Source: Acanthaster planci
Taxonomy: Eukaryota; Echinodermata; Asteroidea; Valvatida; Acanthasteridae
Assembly: GCF_001949145.1 (NCBI RefSeq)
Contig: NW_019091404.1
Span: 405,047-469,046, forward strand
DNA length: 64,000 bases
Direction: 5' to 3'
Part shown: positions 36,436-49,000 of the stretch, one piece after another
How the letters are laid out: each line of letters opens with the position of its first letter
Position numbering within the stretch: position 1 is the first letter of the stretch
The notes under the pieces: model-generated
Seen by the model: the letters and a program-made list of their open reading frames with translations, nothing else
Databases searched by the model: none
Told to the model about the DNA's origin: nothing
Translations under genes and position numbers: made by a program

Positions 36436-37050
36436 TTGACACACGTTGGTTCCATCGACAAGCCTCGGGGATGTCATGGTGCCGTGCAATCAAGGAAGAA
36501 TTCAGAACTAAATTTTCGTAGCGGGGGCCAGACCTTTTTTTTTTTAGTTTTCATGCCCTTCTTGAGGGGTGAGGCGTCTTTTCGAGGCTTTTTACGCAGT
36601 TGGAAGAGAAAGAAAAATACAGAGACCAAAAAGCATCTTTCTCTCTTTATTAAAAATAATGAAGGCCATGGCCCCATTGCCCTCCCCCGAATCCGCCACC
36701 GCGTGCAGTGGAAGTCCTTCAGTTTCTCTGATGAAGAGAAAGACGCTTACGTACGTACTCTAGTGCCATCTGGCCTAGACCTACTTGTGTCTCCTGGCTC
36801 TACGCGGCAGGCGGTACTGAAAGAGGGCCAACCGTGTGTCACCGCCCGTGGTGACCTTTTTGAGCAGCACTTTGGCTGGGAGCGTCGTGAGGCGAAGCGG
36901 TAGAACGACAGTGACTGGGGTCATCACAGTGTCTCCATAAGAGGGAAATACAAGACACTCGAGCCCACGAAAACAATGTTTTTGAAAGTCAAGGAACTGG
37001 AGGGGAATTCACCTGAGGGTTGCGCTATCAAGAAAAAAGTAATTGCGTAA
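36436..37050 (+). pseudogene. Unrecognised reading frame with one in-frame stop, upstream of gene D
   Basis: Open for 155 codons to a TAG at 36901-36903, then in the same frame to a TAA at 37048-37050. Conserved blocks: DAYVRTLVPSGLDLLVSP, ARGDLFEQHFGWER, and after the stop DWGHHSVSIRGKYKTLEPTK and KVKELEGNSPEGCAIKKK. The first 70 or so codons, with poly-Lys and poly-Phe runs, are probably not part of the protein. The decayed copy upstream of gene E lacks 33 bases that hold the TAG here. I do not recognise the family. It is a pseudogene, or the TAG region is an unspliced or inserted segment. Confidence 0.5.
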
Positions 37051-40000
37051 ACTTGCAAGGTTGGCAAATGGTGTTGAATGACCGTGCGACAGTTACTCTT
37101 TCGTCCTTGGAGACAGAAAATGGGGATAACATCCAGAAACTGATTACTCAAGAGGAGGCAGGGTGGGGTAACACTGAACACATGCTTCGCTTACGTTGGG
37201 AGTGTTCTCATGAGCCCGAAGAGGATTCAGTTTCGCCAGTAATGTACCGTTAATAATTGAGTGATAATGCTATCTGGCCAGATAATCTAATAAAATTGAC
37301 CAATAAAATAATGACACAAATCGACCGGTACTGTGATAACCCGAGGGACCCATAAAGTAATAAAAAATGGACCTATAATGTAATTAAAATAACTCCAAAC
37401 TTACCGATAGTGTAATAACCATAGTAATTTTAACATTTGGGGGATTTAGTTTTTGTTCAAAGTTTCAAGGCTGATATCCTATCTTAGTACTTGGATGACA
37501 GGATTTTTAGTTTTTCCCTGACGTTGGCACGGCCAAGTTCCCTGGCTACATGCTCTTAATATTCTGAATTTCAAGGTATTTGGGCCATTGATATGAAGTA
37601 GGTTTTTAATAGAACAACCGATAAGGGGGAAACGGATGGAGGTGCAGCGCCTTGACTGTGCTTCCATGGGGACTTGTACAAAGATCACCCCATTGGGGCT
37701 GACTGCATTATTTAGTAGCTCATCCACTGATCGCAAAGTCACAAGGGATTAATCCCCTCAGCACATGTTTTTTGCACTACGGTGTCGTAAGTACAGTTTT
37801 TATAGAAGGAACCCCATTGCAACTATTTTCAGTGTTAGACATAGTTATTTGAATTTCAGTAATGACAAAAGCTCTGAGTTTCATGTGCATTCAATGTCGA
37901 TTTCTTCTGACTAAATAAATCGGTTCCCTCGTCACGTGATCAATGTTGGCCTTCCCTGAGTATTCCCTTGACAGAGTGGTGATGACTCGAGTCGAGTCAG
38001 AATTGAGTCACAAGTATGGTGGCTCGACCGATCCGAGTCCCTCATCAGAAGACCTGACTCAAGGGAAGTTAATATGCCTTGAGTCCAAAACATAAAAGCA
38101 AACATATTTCTTCAAATATTTGCAGTCACTTTGCAGGGCCTGCATACAATACTCATTCGATGTGTTGCGATCATTAAGGCCCGCTTCAAACTTCGCGACT
38201 GAGCCTTGAAATTGAATTGAGCACGATGTTAATAGCACGGCGTATAAGCCTGACATTGGTTTCAAACTTCGAACTTTGTTCAAAGAGCCCAGTAACTAAA
38301 TTAATATGGCGAACCGAAACGTGATTTTACGATCTTTCAGCCTCAATCACAGAGAAAACGAATTTAGCTTTGGTGAGCACTACCAGTACTTTATTTCTCG
38401 AAAAAAATCGACACATTTAAAAACTACACCGTGCTTGTGCCGTATTTAATGACAATAAGCACGGAAGACCCTTTCGAGCCAAAATCCTCTGCCGTACCGA
38501 AATCGTTTTTTTCCGAGCCACATTGGTTTCAAACCTCATGCTTATGCCGTGCCAAATTAAAAAAATCAAATTGAGTTGTGTTAGACACGGCATAAGCACG
38601 ACATTTGAACGAGCCTAAGAGTAAGATTTGATGAGATCACATGTAGAAATCCACAGGTAAATTAAAAAATTTCCAAATGATTTTTTTCTTTTTTATATAT
38701 AGTTTGAGTTCAAGTATTGGTGACTGGAATTGACTTGAGCTAACGCTTTCTGTGGACAAATCGCACACATTAGTGTCCCGCTGAGGCCAAGAAACCGGCA
38801 CCTCAAAGGAAATAAATCGGAGCGATTTTACAGCCATCATCCAATAGACACTCAGGCTTGCTTGAGAAACATTGGAATCTTCCATTCCAGAAAATAGGGT
38901 GGACCGTAATTATTGGTTTCTGTGGGTCTTAAATTCCCCAGAAATGAAATGGTCGTAACCTACAGGTTCACGACTCCCGTTCACAGCCCATGGAAGGCAA
39001 AAAGCGAATGACCACTTTTCGGCCGCCAGCGACAGTGAAATCGCCTTTTCTGGTAACAGAAAAGCAGAAAATACATTACAACAAAATGTTCGTCCTGCTT
39101 TTTAGGTAGCAGAAAAGTCGAATATTGCCTGTGAACATTATGAACTCTGCTCTCCTCCAATTCTCAAAGCAGAAAAGCAGATGGCCATTTTTCGTCCTCC
39201 ACAACCCTGCCACTTGAAGGAGGACGAAGTGGTATCTTTCGAGGTATCTTTGGTACAGGTGTTAAACCAACTAAGACGGCCTACACCAATGACCCCCAGG
39301 GACAGGAATTATTGGCCTTAGGCCTCCGCCATGTGACAAAAAGTAGGACCTAAACCAAAGTTAGACTAGGAATATTGTATCCTCTCTGTATGCCACTGTT
39401 CAAGAACTGAAAATATAATGTTGATAACATTACAGTCTCTTTATATAGTGTTTATTGATCTGCGTTTGCATCGCCAGAGATTTTTTTATTTTTAGGAGGC
39501 AACATTGTTGGATGCTAAGAGGTATGTAATTATCGTGGCACCCCGTCATGCCATTATTGAAAAACATAAATACACACATTTACTAAATGATACTTTGATA
39601 AGGGGTTGGTTGTAGAGTCAGCGGCCGAAATTGCTGAGCCCGGGTTTGGTAAGATCATAAAATTACTCCGTCTCTCCAAGATTGTTTTTGTTTTGAAAAT
39701 TGCCTGGTTTCAAATTTATCCCGTGTAGTGTTAAAAGCCTGTATCATTTCATTCACATCTAGATCACGTAAAATACTGCATCAAAATCTTTATCTCTAAA
39801 ACCCCTCGCTTGTTCACAAACTGTAAAAGAATAAAGTAAGCAGAAGTCTGTCATGAACTTAAACTTATATAATTTCTTAGGTATTTGCCACTCTTTGAAA
39901 TGTTTTGCAATCAGCAATTCCTCATAAACATATAAAAAAGTTTAAATCTTCCTCGTTTGTATTTGTTTTTGACATTATGAAGAGTGGCTGGCTATTGTTT

Positions 40001-40076
40001 CAGAATATGAGGCTTGGGCACTGTTCCCGTCTCTCCTCAAGCCGAGGGTTCATTTTTACACTGTCGTTCATTGTAG
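37051..40076. other. Upstream region of gene D, no gene
   Basis: Contains short AT-rich quasi-repeats (37260-37420), an ACTCGAGTC-rich block (37981-38075), CAGAAAAGCAG repeats (39050-39190) and stretches aligning with the region upstream of gene E (for example 39270-39350 with 56715-56775, and 39970-40076 with 57240-57350). No conserved open frame is seen. Confidence 0.5.
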
Positions 40077-43000
40077 CCTGATGGAGTCATACAGGAAAGC
40101 CGAACAGATTCCAACGCCCAGCTCGTTCTAAGGGTTGGTGTGACTTCAAAGACGCCCTGCAAGATCCTCCTGATTTTGACGGGTATATTTGCGGCCGCAA
40201 CCGTCGCTCTGACTGTCACCACCGGTGAGTCGTCCTAACAACCCTAGCTACCACTCGTGACACATCGAGCTTTTCAGCCGTTTCTATAAAACCTCATCTG
40301 GAATCTCATCTTTGGAGATTCTTGATCGATTTGTCTGTTGGAGGGACATTACATTCTAGCTTTTGGTGTGGGGAGGGGGAATATTCAAAGCGAATGCGGC
40401 TCCGGGCTTATTTGACATGATACTGGAGGAGACAAAAAATCAAAAAGGCCTTCCAGTCCCAACATCCTTGCTTTCATTTGCTGGTGTTGTTTATTTAGGG
40501 TTTTGGCGCTATTTAATAAATTAATGTACTGATTACTTTCTTTCCCACTCACCTATGAAGTATCATTTGCAAAAAAAACCCAACCAAACAAGCAAAAAAT
40601 AAAAACAAAAAACAAAACAGACAAAAACAAAAAACTGATTACATTCTACCCCAGGGGGTTGAATTAAGGCGTCTTGCCACATTAAATGCCCTTCAGCTAT
40701 TGCAGTACCTCATTAAGCCCGCTTCCAAGATAAAGCTGCTGTTTTGAAATGGAAGAATCAGGATTTTGGGGATCACCTAAAAAGTTTACTCACCTCAGTT
40801 TTGATATTTTTAACTACACATCCCGAACCTCAACTGTGACGCATTCAATACTGAGGAAATAAACATGTGCTAGCTAGCTCGGATCATTGATGGGCTTTAA
40901 AGTATGTTTGTTTAATTAAGACAGGTCAAACATTTACTATTTTATTTGTATACATGAGCAAAAATCCAAGCAATATTAGTATATTTTTAAACACTCCTGC
41001 CGTTATTCTGCGTGCTTTATCTCGGGGGCAAGCGCCAGACGACTTGTTTCTGCCTCTATCACTCCAAACAATAAGATGATTTAAATTACACAAACTGGAC
41101 CGTTCGCCGGACTAAATCATCGTAATTGCCATTTGTTATCCAATGGGTCGCTCGGCAAGAAAAATTTTGAAATTCATTTTAACTCATTGTATTTCTAACT
41201 GAGCAAGAACGGGAAATTTATTACGTTGTTGAGTCATCTCAGCACTTCTTTGTCAATATTATATAATTTTTGGACGCATTTCCATGGACCATTGTTGCCT
41301 AAATTTTGTTTGATTTTCTGCTGGTCTCTTTTCTACAGTTGTGTTCGTCATGCAGAGGAACGACATTGCGAACGAATGGAACGAATGGAAAGAGACTCCG
41401 ATTTGCAGCACAAAGCAGTGCTATGACTCCGGTATACAGACATAGTTTTGAGGTTACATTACAAAATTAGCCTATGAGGACACTGTATTGTAAGTTATTA
41501 GCCGATCCAATATTAATTCAATGCTTTTAACCTAGCCTGTTTTGCATGTAGATCTATTTTGACCATTCCACCTGTTGATGTCCCGATTTCGTTTCCATCA
41601 ACTTCTAGATTTCCCTTTTAAATTCGTCCTCGCTGTAGCTCTCCTGCTTTGTATAACACTGGCATTGAGTATTTGTGGTTATCAATCTGCATAGAAACCT
41701 GATGACATTAACTCGGCGGAGATGGTTTAGGAGGTAGGGCTACTCCGTTAAAAAACAAGATCAAGACCCCCAAAAAACCAAAAACAAAAAACAAAAACCA
41801 AACAAACACCCCAACACACCAACAAACAAAAACAAACAAACCCTCAAAGCTTTTGGTACCGGATATTATTCAAAGGAGTCAAAGCCCATTTTCGAGACAC
41901 CTATTACAATTAAGTTATAAATTGATGTAAGTTATAAACGTATGTAGATTTTAGTCTTCATTTACAGCGGTACCTTTAACAAAGTCTCCTCTGTTGGCTT
42001 AAGCCCATGCATAAGAACTTATCTTGCTTCTAAATTGGTTTCGAAATTTCCCTTTCCGTACAAAGCTTACTTTCACTTTATTTGTTCAGCGTACGTTTAC
42101 TTAAGCAGTTTGGATCAGAGCAAGAATCCCTGTGACAATTTCTTTGAATACGCTTGCGGTGGGTGGACGGAACGTTACACAGTTCCAGAGGACAGAAACA
42201 CCTACTCTGTATTCGCTCTGCTGACAGACGACCTGGCACGCAAGCTAAAAGGTACCAAACGCTATACTGGAAAAGTTCCCCGAAGGGAGAACGTTTTCCC
42301 CGATTCGTCCTCCTCTTTGCCATGCATATTTAGTGATCGTTTTGACAACTCCATCGCTGTTGTAATAGTCTTTGTAGGCAGGCGCAGTTTCTGCCACTGT
42401 CATCTTCATATTTCCCCCTTATTTAACGATTTGCATCGTCGATACTGTCATGTCCCCTCTCAGTTTCATTGTCATCATCACAGCAATGCCATAATCAGTC
42501 GCACCAATCGGGCATTGAAATCAACATTTTAGCTATATTTCTGTCATAGTCATTGCCACTGAAGAACTAGTATTGTCACCGTCACTGTGCCTGACGGGTA
42601 AGAATGTATTTTGTTGGGGGGTATAACTCGTTAAGTATTATTTTTAAATTTTATTATTTACCAGTTCTGTTTGAACAAAGCCCGACTGTCGGCGAGCCTG
42701 ATTCATATCACATTGTAAGGAATGACTACAAATCTTGTCAGGACATGGGTAAGTCACTGCATTCCTCGTCAAATGAGTTTGCAGCTACAAAAGCATTTCT
42801 GCCAAAATAATGAACTGTAATATGATATTTTATTAATGTGAACATATTCACAAAGGAATGACTGCTTGACCCAGTGCTGGTTGCGTTTTGAGTATTGGGG
42901 TAAAGTATCCTCAATTGCCCTCGCGGTCTTTTGGAGAAACCATTTTTCAATTTTTTTGGATTGCTCACCCTTTATTAACAGACACCATCAACGAGCTGGG

Positions 43001-46000
43001 AGCGAAACCTCTGACTGACCTGCTGACATCCCTCGGCGGTTGGCCAGTCCTCGGAGACAACCCAGTGGGCGGAAACTGGGACCCAGCCGCCTTCGACTTT
43101 GAGAAGCTGTGGGCCGACATCAGGGGCAAATACGGCATACAAATGATCGTTTCCACAGGCGTATGGCCCAATGACACAGCCGAGTATAAACTAAATGTGA
43201 GCTTTGAAGTATGCGTATGTTATCATTTTAATGTGCCTCTTACTAGAGAAGTTTTAATGCTTAGCAGGCTGAACATGTGGTATCACCGGATAACACTGGG
43301 AATTACAGAATCACAAATTATCACTTTATCTCCATCTTTATCCATTTAAAAACTGCATGAACATGTATGTTCGAATAGAGGAAAATAAATATCATTATAA
43401 CCCATTGATATACTCCTTCGATTCCAACCAGGGAAAACTGTACCATCTACTCTAAAGGTGTTTTATCTGTGAGTGTTCTACAAAATTTTAATTGTTATTA
43501 AAGGCTTGGACACCATACTTCGTAGTTCCGAGGACCGAAATCGAAAACGCACATTTGCAGGGAGTCAAGAGTTTGGTAAGAGGACACCTAAAGGTAGTTT
43601 CTTCTCTTCTTTTACAGTACTAATTCTATTCATTTGGCATATATATTAATTCAGATAAATAGTAATGAGTTTATTGCTCTCTTTTTCAAATTGCAAGTTG
43701 AACTCGTTTCATTTGATTGCCGTAAATGCAAAGGCACCAAATCGAGGTAAATCACTTTTACAGTTACCTGTTTGGAGGACTTGATCAAAAGGGTCTTGAA
43801 AGTGCCGATTCAAGACGTACACTGTGTCTGACTATGGAGCTGCAGACCCATTGGACCGTTGAATAAGACCCTCTCACTGCCTGCATTGGCCCCCATGTTC
43901 GAGAACAAGCTTCTGTAGTGACGAAGAGGCCCAACAGGCCAACGCAGCATTCATCATTGGGCGCGTTCGATTAGCTTACACGGGGCAATCGTGACCTGGC
44001 GATTGTCTTGTGGGTTGGGACAAACAAGCGAGGCACTGAGGACGATTCTCACCCCTAGTCAACCTGTGGAAGCTAGTCAAACACACCCGTTACATGCAAA
44101 TCAGTCATACCTCGTGCATACTCCAGGCCAAACGTGTGCGGACAAGTTACCCCCAGAACTGTGGGGTCCAATGTGGGAGCGGAGCAGACGTCGGACCCAA
44201 CAGTTCTGGCGGTACGGACAAGTATATTCTGGTCAGAAAAGAGAGTTCGCCCATAATTCATTGGCTCTCTTGATGTTACATTAACGTTCTCCCGCCAGAT
44301 CGACGAAAGCAATGAGCCTGATGACTACGGGGTGAAGATTCTCTTGGAGGAGAGGTATTCCAAAGTAAGCCAATGTTCATATCCCCTAAACTAGTTAAAA
44401 AATATTTTTACCAGGTGCAGAGAACCATGTCATTCCAATTTCCGTGGGGAACGAGAAGCAGTGGATAATAGTCAATATTTTTGTCAGCGTGAGACGAACC
44501 TTGAGATACAACGGCAGCCTTAGCAACTAAATTCATGGTCAGGAACGCGAGAGGGGGAATTTTTATAAACATTTTGAGAGTGCCTTCAGTTTCTTAGGAA
44601 CACAGGGGTTAGGCTGCCGTCTTTGTTTGTACCGAATACGGGTGTATGGCACACGCTGACATAGGACATGGTTGTAGCCTGAAGACTGTTTCCGGCACAA
44701 CCTTCATCCAGCTACGCCTTTCACTCATTGGCTCCTTCAGATGGACTTAATAATTTGGCCATTATTAATCTTATTACATTTTCAGAAGAGGCAAGCCTAC
44801 CTTCAGTACATGATCGACATTGCTCTGGCGCTTGGCGCAAACGAGACGGTTGCAATGCAAGACATGATCGACCTCATCGAGTTTGAAACAACTATGGCAA
44901 ATGTATTTATTGTTCCTCGATATAGGCCTAGCACAAAATAGCACCTATATAAAATGTGGTTTTGCTTGACCTTGTGTCTTTCAAGATGCAACATTGGGGC
45001 TTGAAGGAAAATAAAAAGCAAGGTCTCATGTGTTAGAGTGTGTAAAGGCCTTGTGCATGAAGATGAACGAGTTCAAAATACAAGAATATGAAGTTTTTTT
45101 GTAGCCACTTCCATTACTTTGGGACCATTCTCATTCGTAGTAAGCACCAGCACTAAATTTGAAATCCATTCCGGTCGAATATTTCCACAGATGACCGTTC
45201 TACATTCAGAGGAGGGCTGGATCGAAAACACTCTCGGGGAGATTGGAATGGATGAGGTAAAGCTGTACAACGAAGCTTGGCATCTTTTGCCAATTTTGAC
45301 TGTCATAAGAAAATTAGTGCATACACTACCCAAACAACAACGGAACGCCTACTGTAAAATATGGGTCAGATTATTACTTGCCTTAGTTGGTCACTGAATC
45401 CTAAGAATTCTGAAATGTGTTATACGTGAAGTTAGTCAGATTGTAATTTGATGCAGATGCCTCTGTTGCTTTTTGACTTACAAAACAATGATTTGCATTC
45501 CAGATTGACTGGGTGCAGTTTTACAATCTGATGTTGCCGGCAAGTGTCGACCCACGCGTTACTGACAACGAACCCATCATCAACTACAGGCCTTACTACA
45601 TTTCCAACGTCACATTTTGGCTCAAAGATCAAGAAAACAGGTGGGAGGACTAACTAAATTCATACTTTATAAAATGCACCCACTCTTGATGTGTCAACAA
45701 TGCTTGTGTCCACGTTACGAAACCCGTTTCATCAAGAGAGCCAACCACCAGTACAATTTTATAATGGAGTGGTTCATAACGGTATTATAGAATGCGTAAT
45801 CCTGCCAAGACGAGTTTTATAATCAAACATTGGAAGCACATAACATCATCAAAAATATCTACCCTTTTAGAGTCAAGGCCAACTACATGATATGGCGGCT
45901 GGTTAACCGAATGGTGCCCTTTATGAACGAGACGTTCCTGGCAATCCACAGAAAATACGTCGAGAGTAATAACAACACTACAGCCACCTCGGCCCGTTGG

Positions 46001-49000
46001 AAGACGTGCGTTGACGTTGTTAACTATCACTTCAAATTCATTAGCGGAAGGATGTACGTGGACGAACACTTTCCTGAAGACGCAAAGCAGAAGGTGTGGC
46101 ATAATACGAGTGTTCCATACAACATTAGTGTACAGCAGTTGTCAATTAACTGTTAATGGCTTTCTCTTCATAGGCCCGCCGTAGACCCACTTGTTCATAT
46201 ACACTGAATATACAGTTCATTCGATATGGCGATGTCGGTTTACCATTACGCTGTGATCTGAAAAAGAAGAACATTTTTGCAACAGAGCATTAGATCTTCA
46301 TACAAATAGATAGCATTGGCCAGACTGAACAGATTCCGTTACACATTTGTTTCAACGTATCTTATTTAAACGTTCGGCCTTTGAAGACCCTAGACATGAT
46401 ACGCAATCTGCAAACGGCTTTCAAGTCCATGCTGGAAACGAATGACTGGCTCCAGGACGAAGATAAGCCCAAAGCTGCTGAAAAGGTTCGTGCAGTTGTC
46501 ATAAAGGTCAGGTCAGTGGTCAAAGTTAGGCATGAAAATCAAATACTGATAACCGAATTTGAATGGCTCAGCATCTAGTTCATTCGATTTCAATGGACTG
46601 CTTCCTACAAGGATGGACATACATGTAAACGGTAAGCTCCTTGTATGACACAAAATGCATTTGTTTGTTTGTTTAAAACATAAGATCTGTATCTCTAAGC
46701 GGTTAACTGTTTCATTTCGGGAGTTCAGTTTAGTTGCATCACAGACATATCAAGTTTTCACGTAGTAGTGCATGTGGACACTGTAATGTCGTACCCTACC
46801 AATGCTACCCTTGATAAGTCAGACTATTTGGTTTTCAATATAATATGACTCAGTTTAATATGTTAAACAGACCCATAAGATCTGTACATAATTCACATGA
46901 TCTTTGACCTTCAGGCAGATGTGATGGCCTTTGAAATTGGCTACCCGGAGTGGATAAAGGACAACGCTAAACTCGAAGAAGAGTACGCTGGTGTATGTAG
47001 CATATCCTTTATGTTAGGAGATCTTATAATGCAGTTCGTTGTTAGTCGAAAGTATACCCCTGAGATTCCGGTTATATTGCATGACAGCATTGTAAATGTG
47101 TTACTTTAACACCGCTGGCGTTACTTTAAACACCCACAAGTGTTACAATGCACTGGAGGGTCTTAAAAGTAACACCAAATGTGTTGAAATGACAGCAATA
47201 TTTTAACACCGGTGAAAATTGTTCGTGTGTTCCTCTGATAACAGTGGACTCTTTGCAGCGTACCCATCTTAACCTTACACGTGACGATGCAAGCCCTGGA
47301 AATACGGCCGAAGATGTCAATTTGAATATCTAGCACCTGCATGATTCGGGTAGAATTCCGACAAGTGGATCCCAATGCCACTTCGAAGACAGTGTTGTGT
47401 ATTCTCTTATTCACTTGAAAACTTTGATGCAGTCTCATGATATGAGACCTCGAGTGGCCCTACCACTAATAGATCGATTGCACCTGCTAAACCACGTGAC
47501 CTGTAGTGGGTATCATTCCCATAGCAAAGGGTGTAGAGTGTTGTTTACAAACAATAAAGCCGATGACTTACGGACTATAATACCAGCACATCTGTACTCT
47601 GAGTACATACTTACTGTCAGCTTCATTTTTGGTAAGTTACACTTAAGAAACACGTTGCTTTGGGTGGACGCCGTGTTCGACATTTTATACCCGCTGTATG
47701 TCACGTGACTTAGTGGGAGCAATTGGTCTATTCCTCAAGACAAAATACCATCATGCAGGATGTGGTCATTAAGTTAATAGTGTATATGGAATGCATCATG
47801 GAGATCAAATGGTTCTCTAGTACTCTTACCGACAATATCTTGGTTTCATATAGTTAACAGCCGAGGACGACGAATATTTCCAGAATAACTTGAAATACCG
47901 TAAATGGATTTCTCAGGCCCAATTGGCACTCCTACGTGAAGATGTGGACACTGAAAACTCACTGTGAGTATGTGGTAGCGTTTTGTGCTGCAAGGTACAA
48001 AACTTGCTAGTGCTTCAAAAAGGATAATAGAAGTTTTAAAACACCAATCGAAACTGTGTTGGTAGTATTGGGCTTTTGTCCACAATAGAACCTTCAAATA
48101 AACCTTTGGGCAAGCCTGTTTGCTGTATTACAAATAGTGGCAAGTTGTTTCCAATGTATACTCTTAAATGACTTACATGTATTCTGTTTCAAGGTGGTTC
48201 ACTGGACCAGCTGTTGTCAATGCGTATTACAGTCCAAACAGAAACGGAATGTGTAAGCTATGTTCTTTGAATCTTACTTACCCACAGTTATTATCTGTTA
48301 CGAATGGCTGTAATATATTGTCCCCTTTCAACCGATACGTAGTTGGTTATTGACCATATGCACCTCATGAACTGACTATCCCGTCTTGGATGCACCTTGC
48401 CCAGTCCATCCATTCAACAGAGCAAACCAATCAATAATTACTCTTGCGAACAAGCAAATTAAATGCAATGCATCATATTAAGAAATTGCAAACTATTTAA
48501 CCATCTGATGACGTAGTGATTGTTATGCCCACTTACCGACCAGTCATTCACCCAACTGGCACCAACCAATCGGCCTGCCATACATAATCAATTTATACAA
48601 GCACCAAACCTATCAACCAGTCATCCATGTAATTCCGACCGACAACGCTCATACCCGCCAGTTTAACGTTATTGAACGTCTTTTCTTCAGTGTTTCCGGC
48701 AGGCATCCTCCAACCACCTTTCTACCATAAAGATCTTCCGTGGTGAGTGTTTACCATTTAGGCTTTCCAACATTATGAGTGTGTTATTAATAGCTCCCTC
48801 TAAGAAATCAAGCATGTACAGTTAATCTTGAAAACTCAAAATTATCTTAGAAATAGTTGTATTGTAAAGTTTTCTTGTCACTGATCATCATCATCATAAC
48901 CAACCAATTTCAAAGCAAGAGTAAAAAAGGTACCGTGTCTGTGCAGTTTGTCCCATTTGGGATTCCAGACCCAACTCGGGAGTTGGGTCGCCAGAAATTT

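Noticed and set aside
40081-40131. ATG at 40081 as the start of gene D
   Set aside because: It is out of frame with the transmembrane segment and stops after 16 codons.
42035-42532. 165-codon plus-strand frame
   Set aside because: Exon 3 of gene D with read-through into intron sequence on both sides; the codons after 42251 are not conserved.
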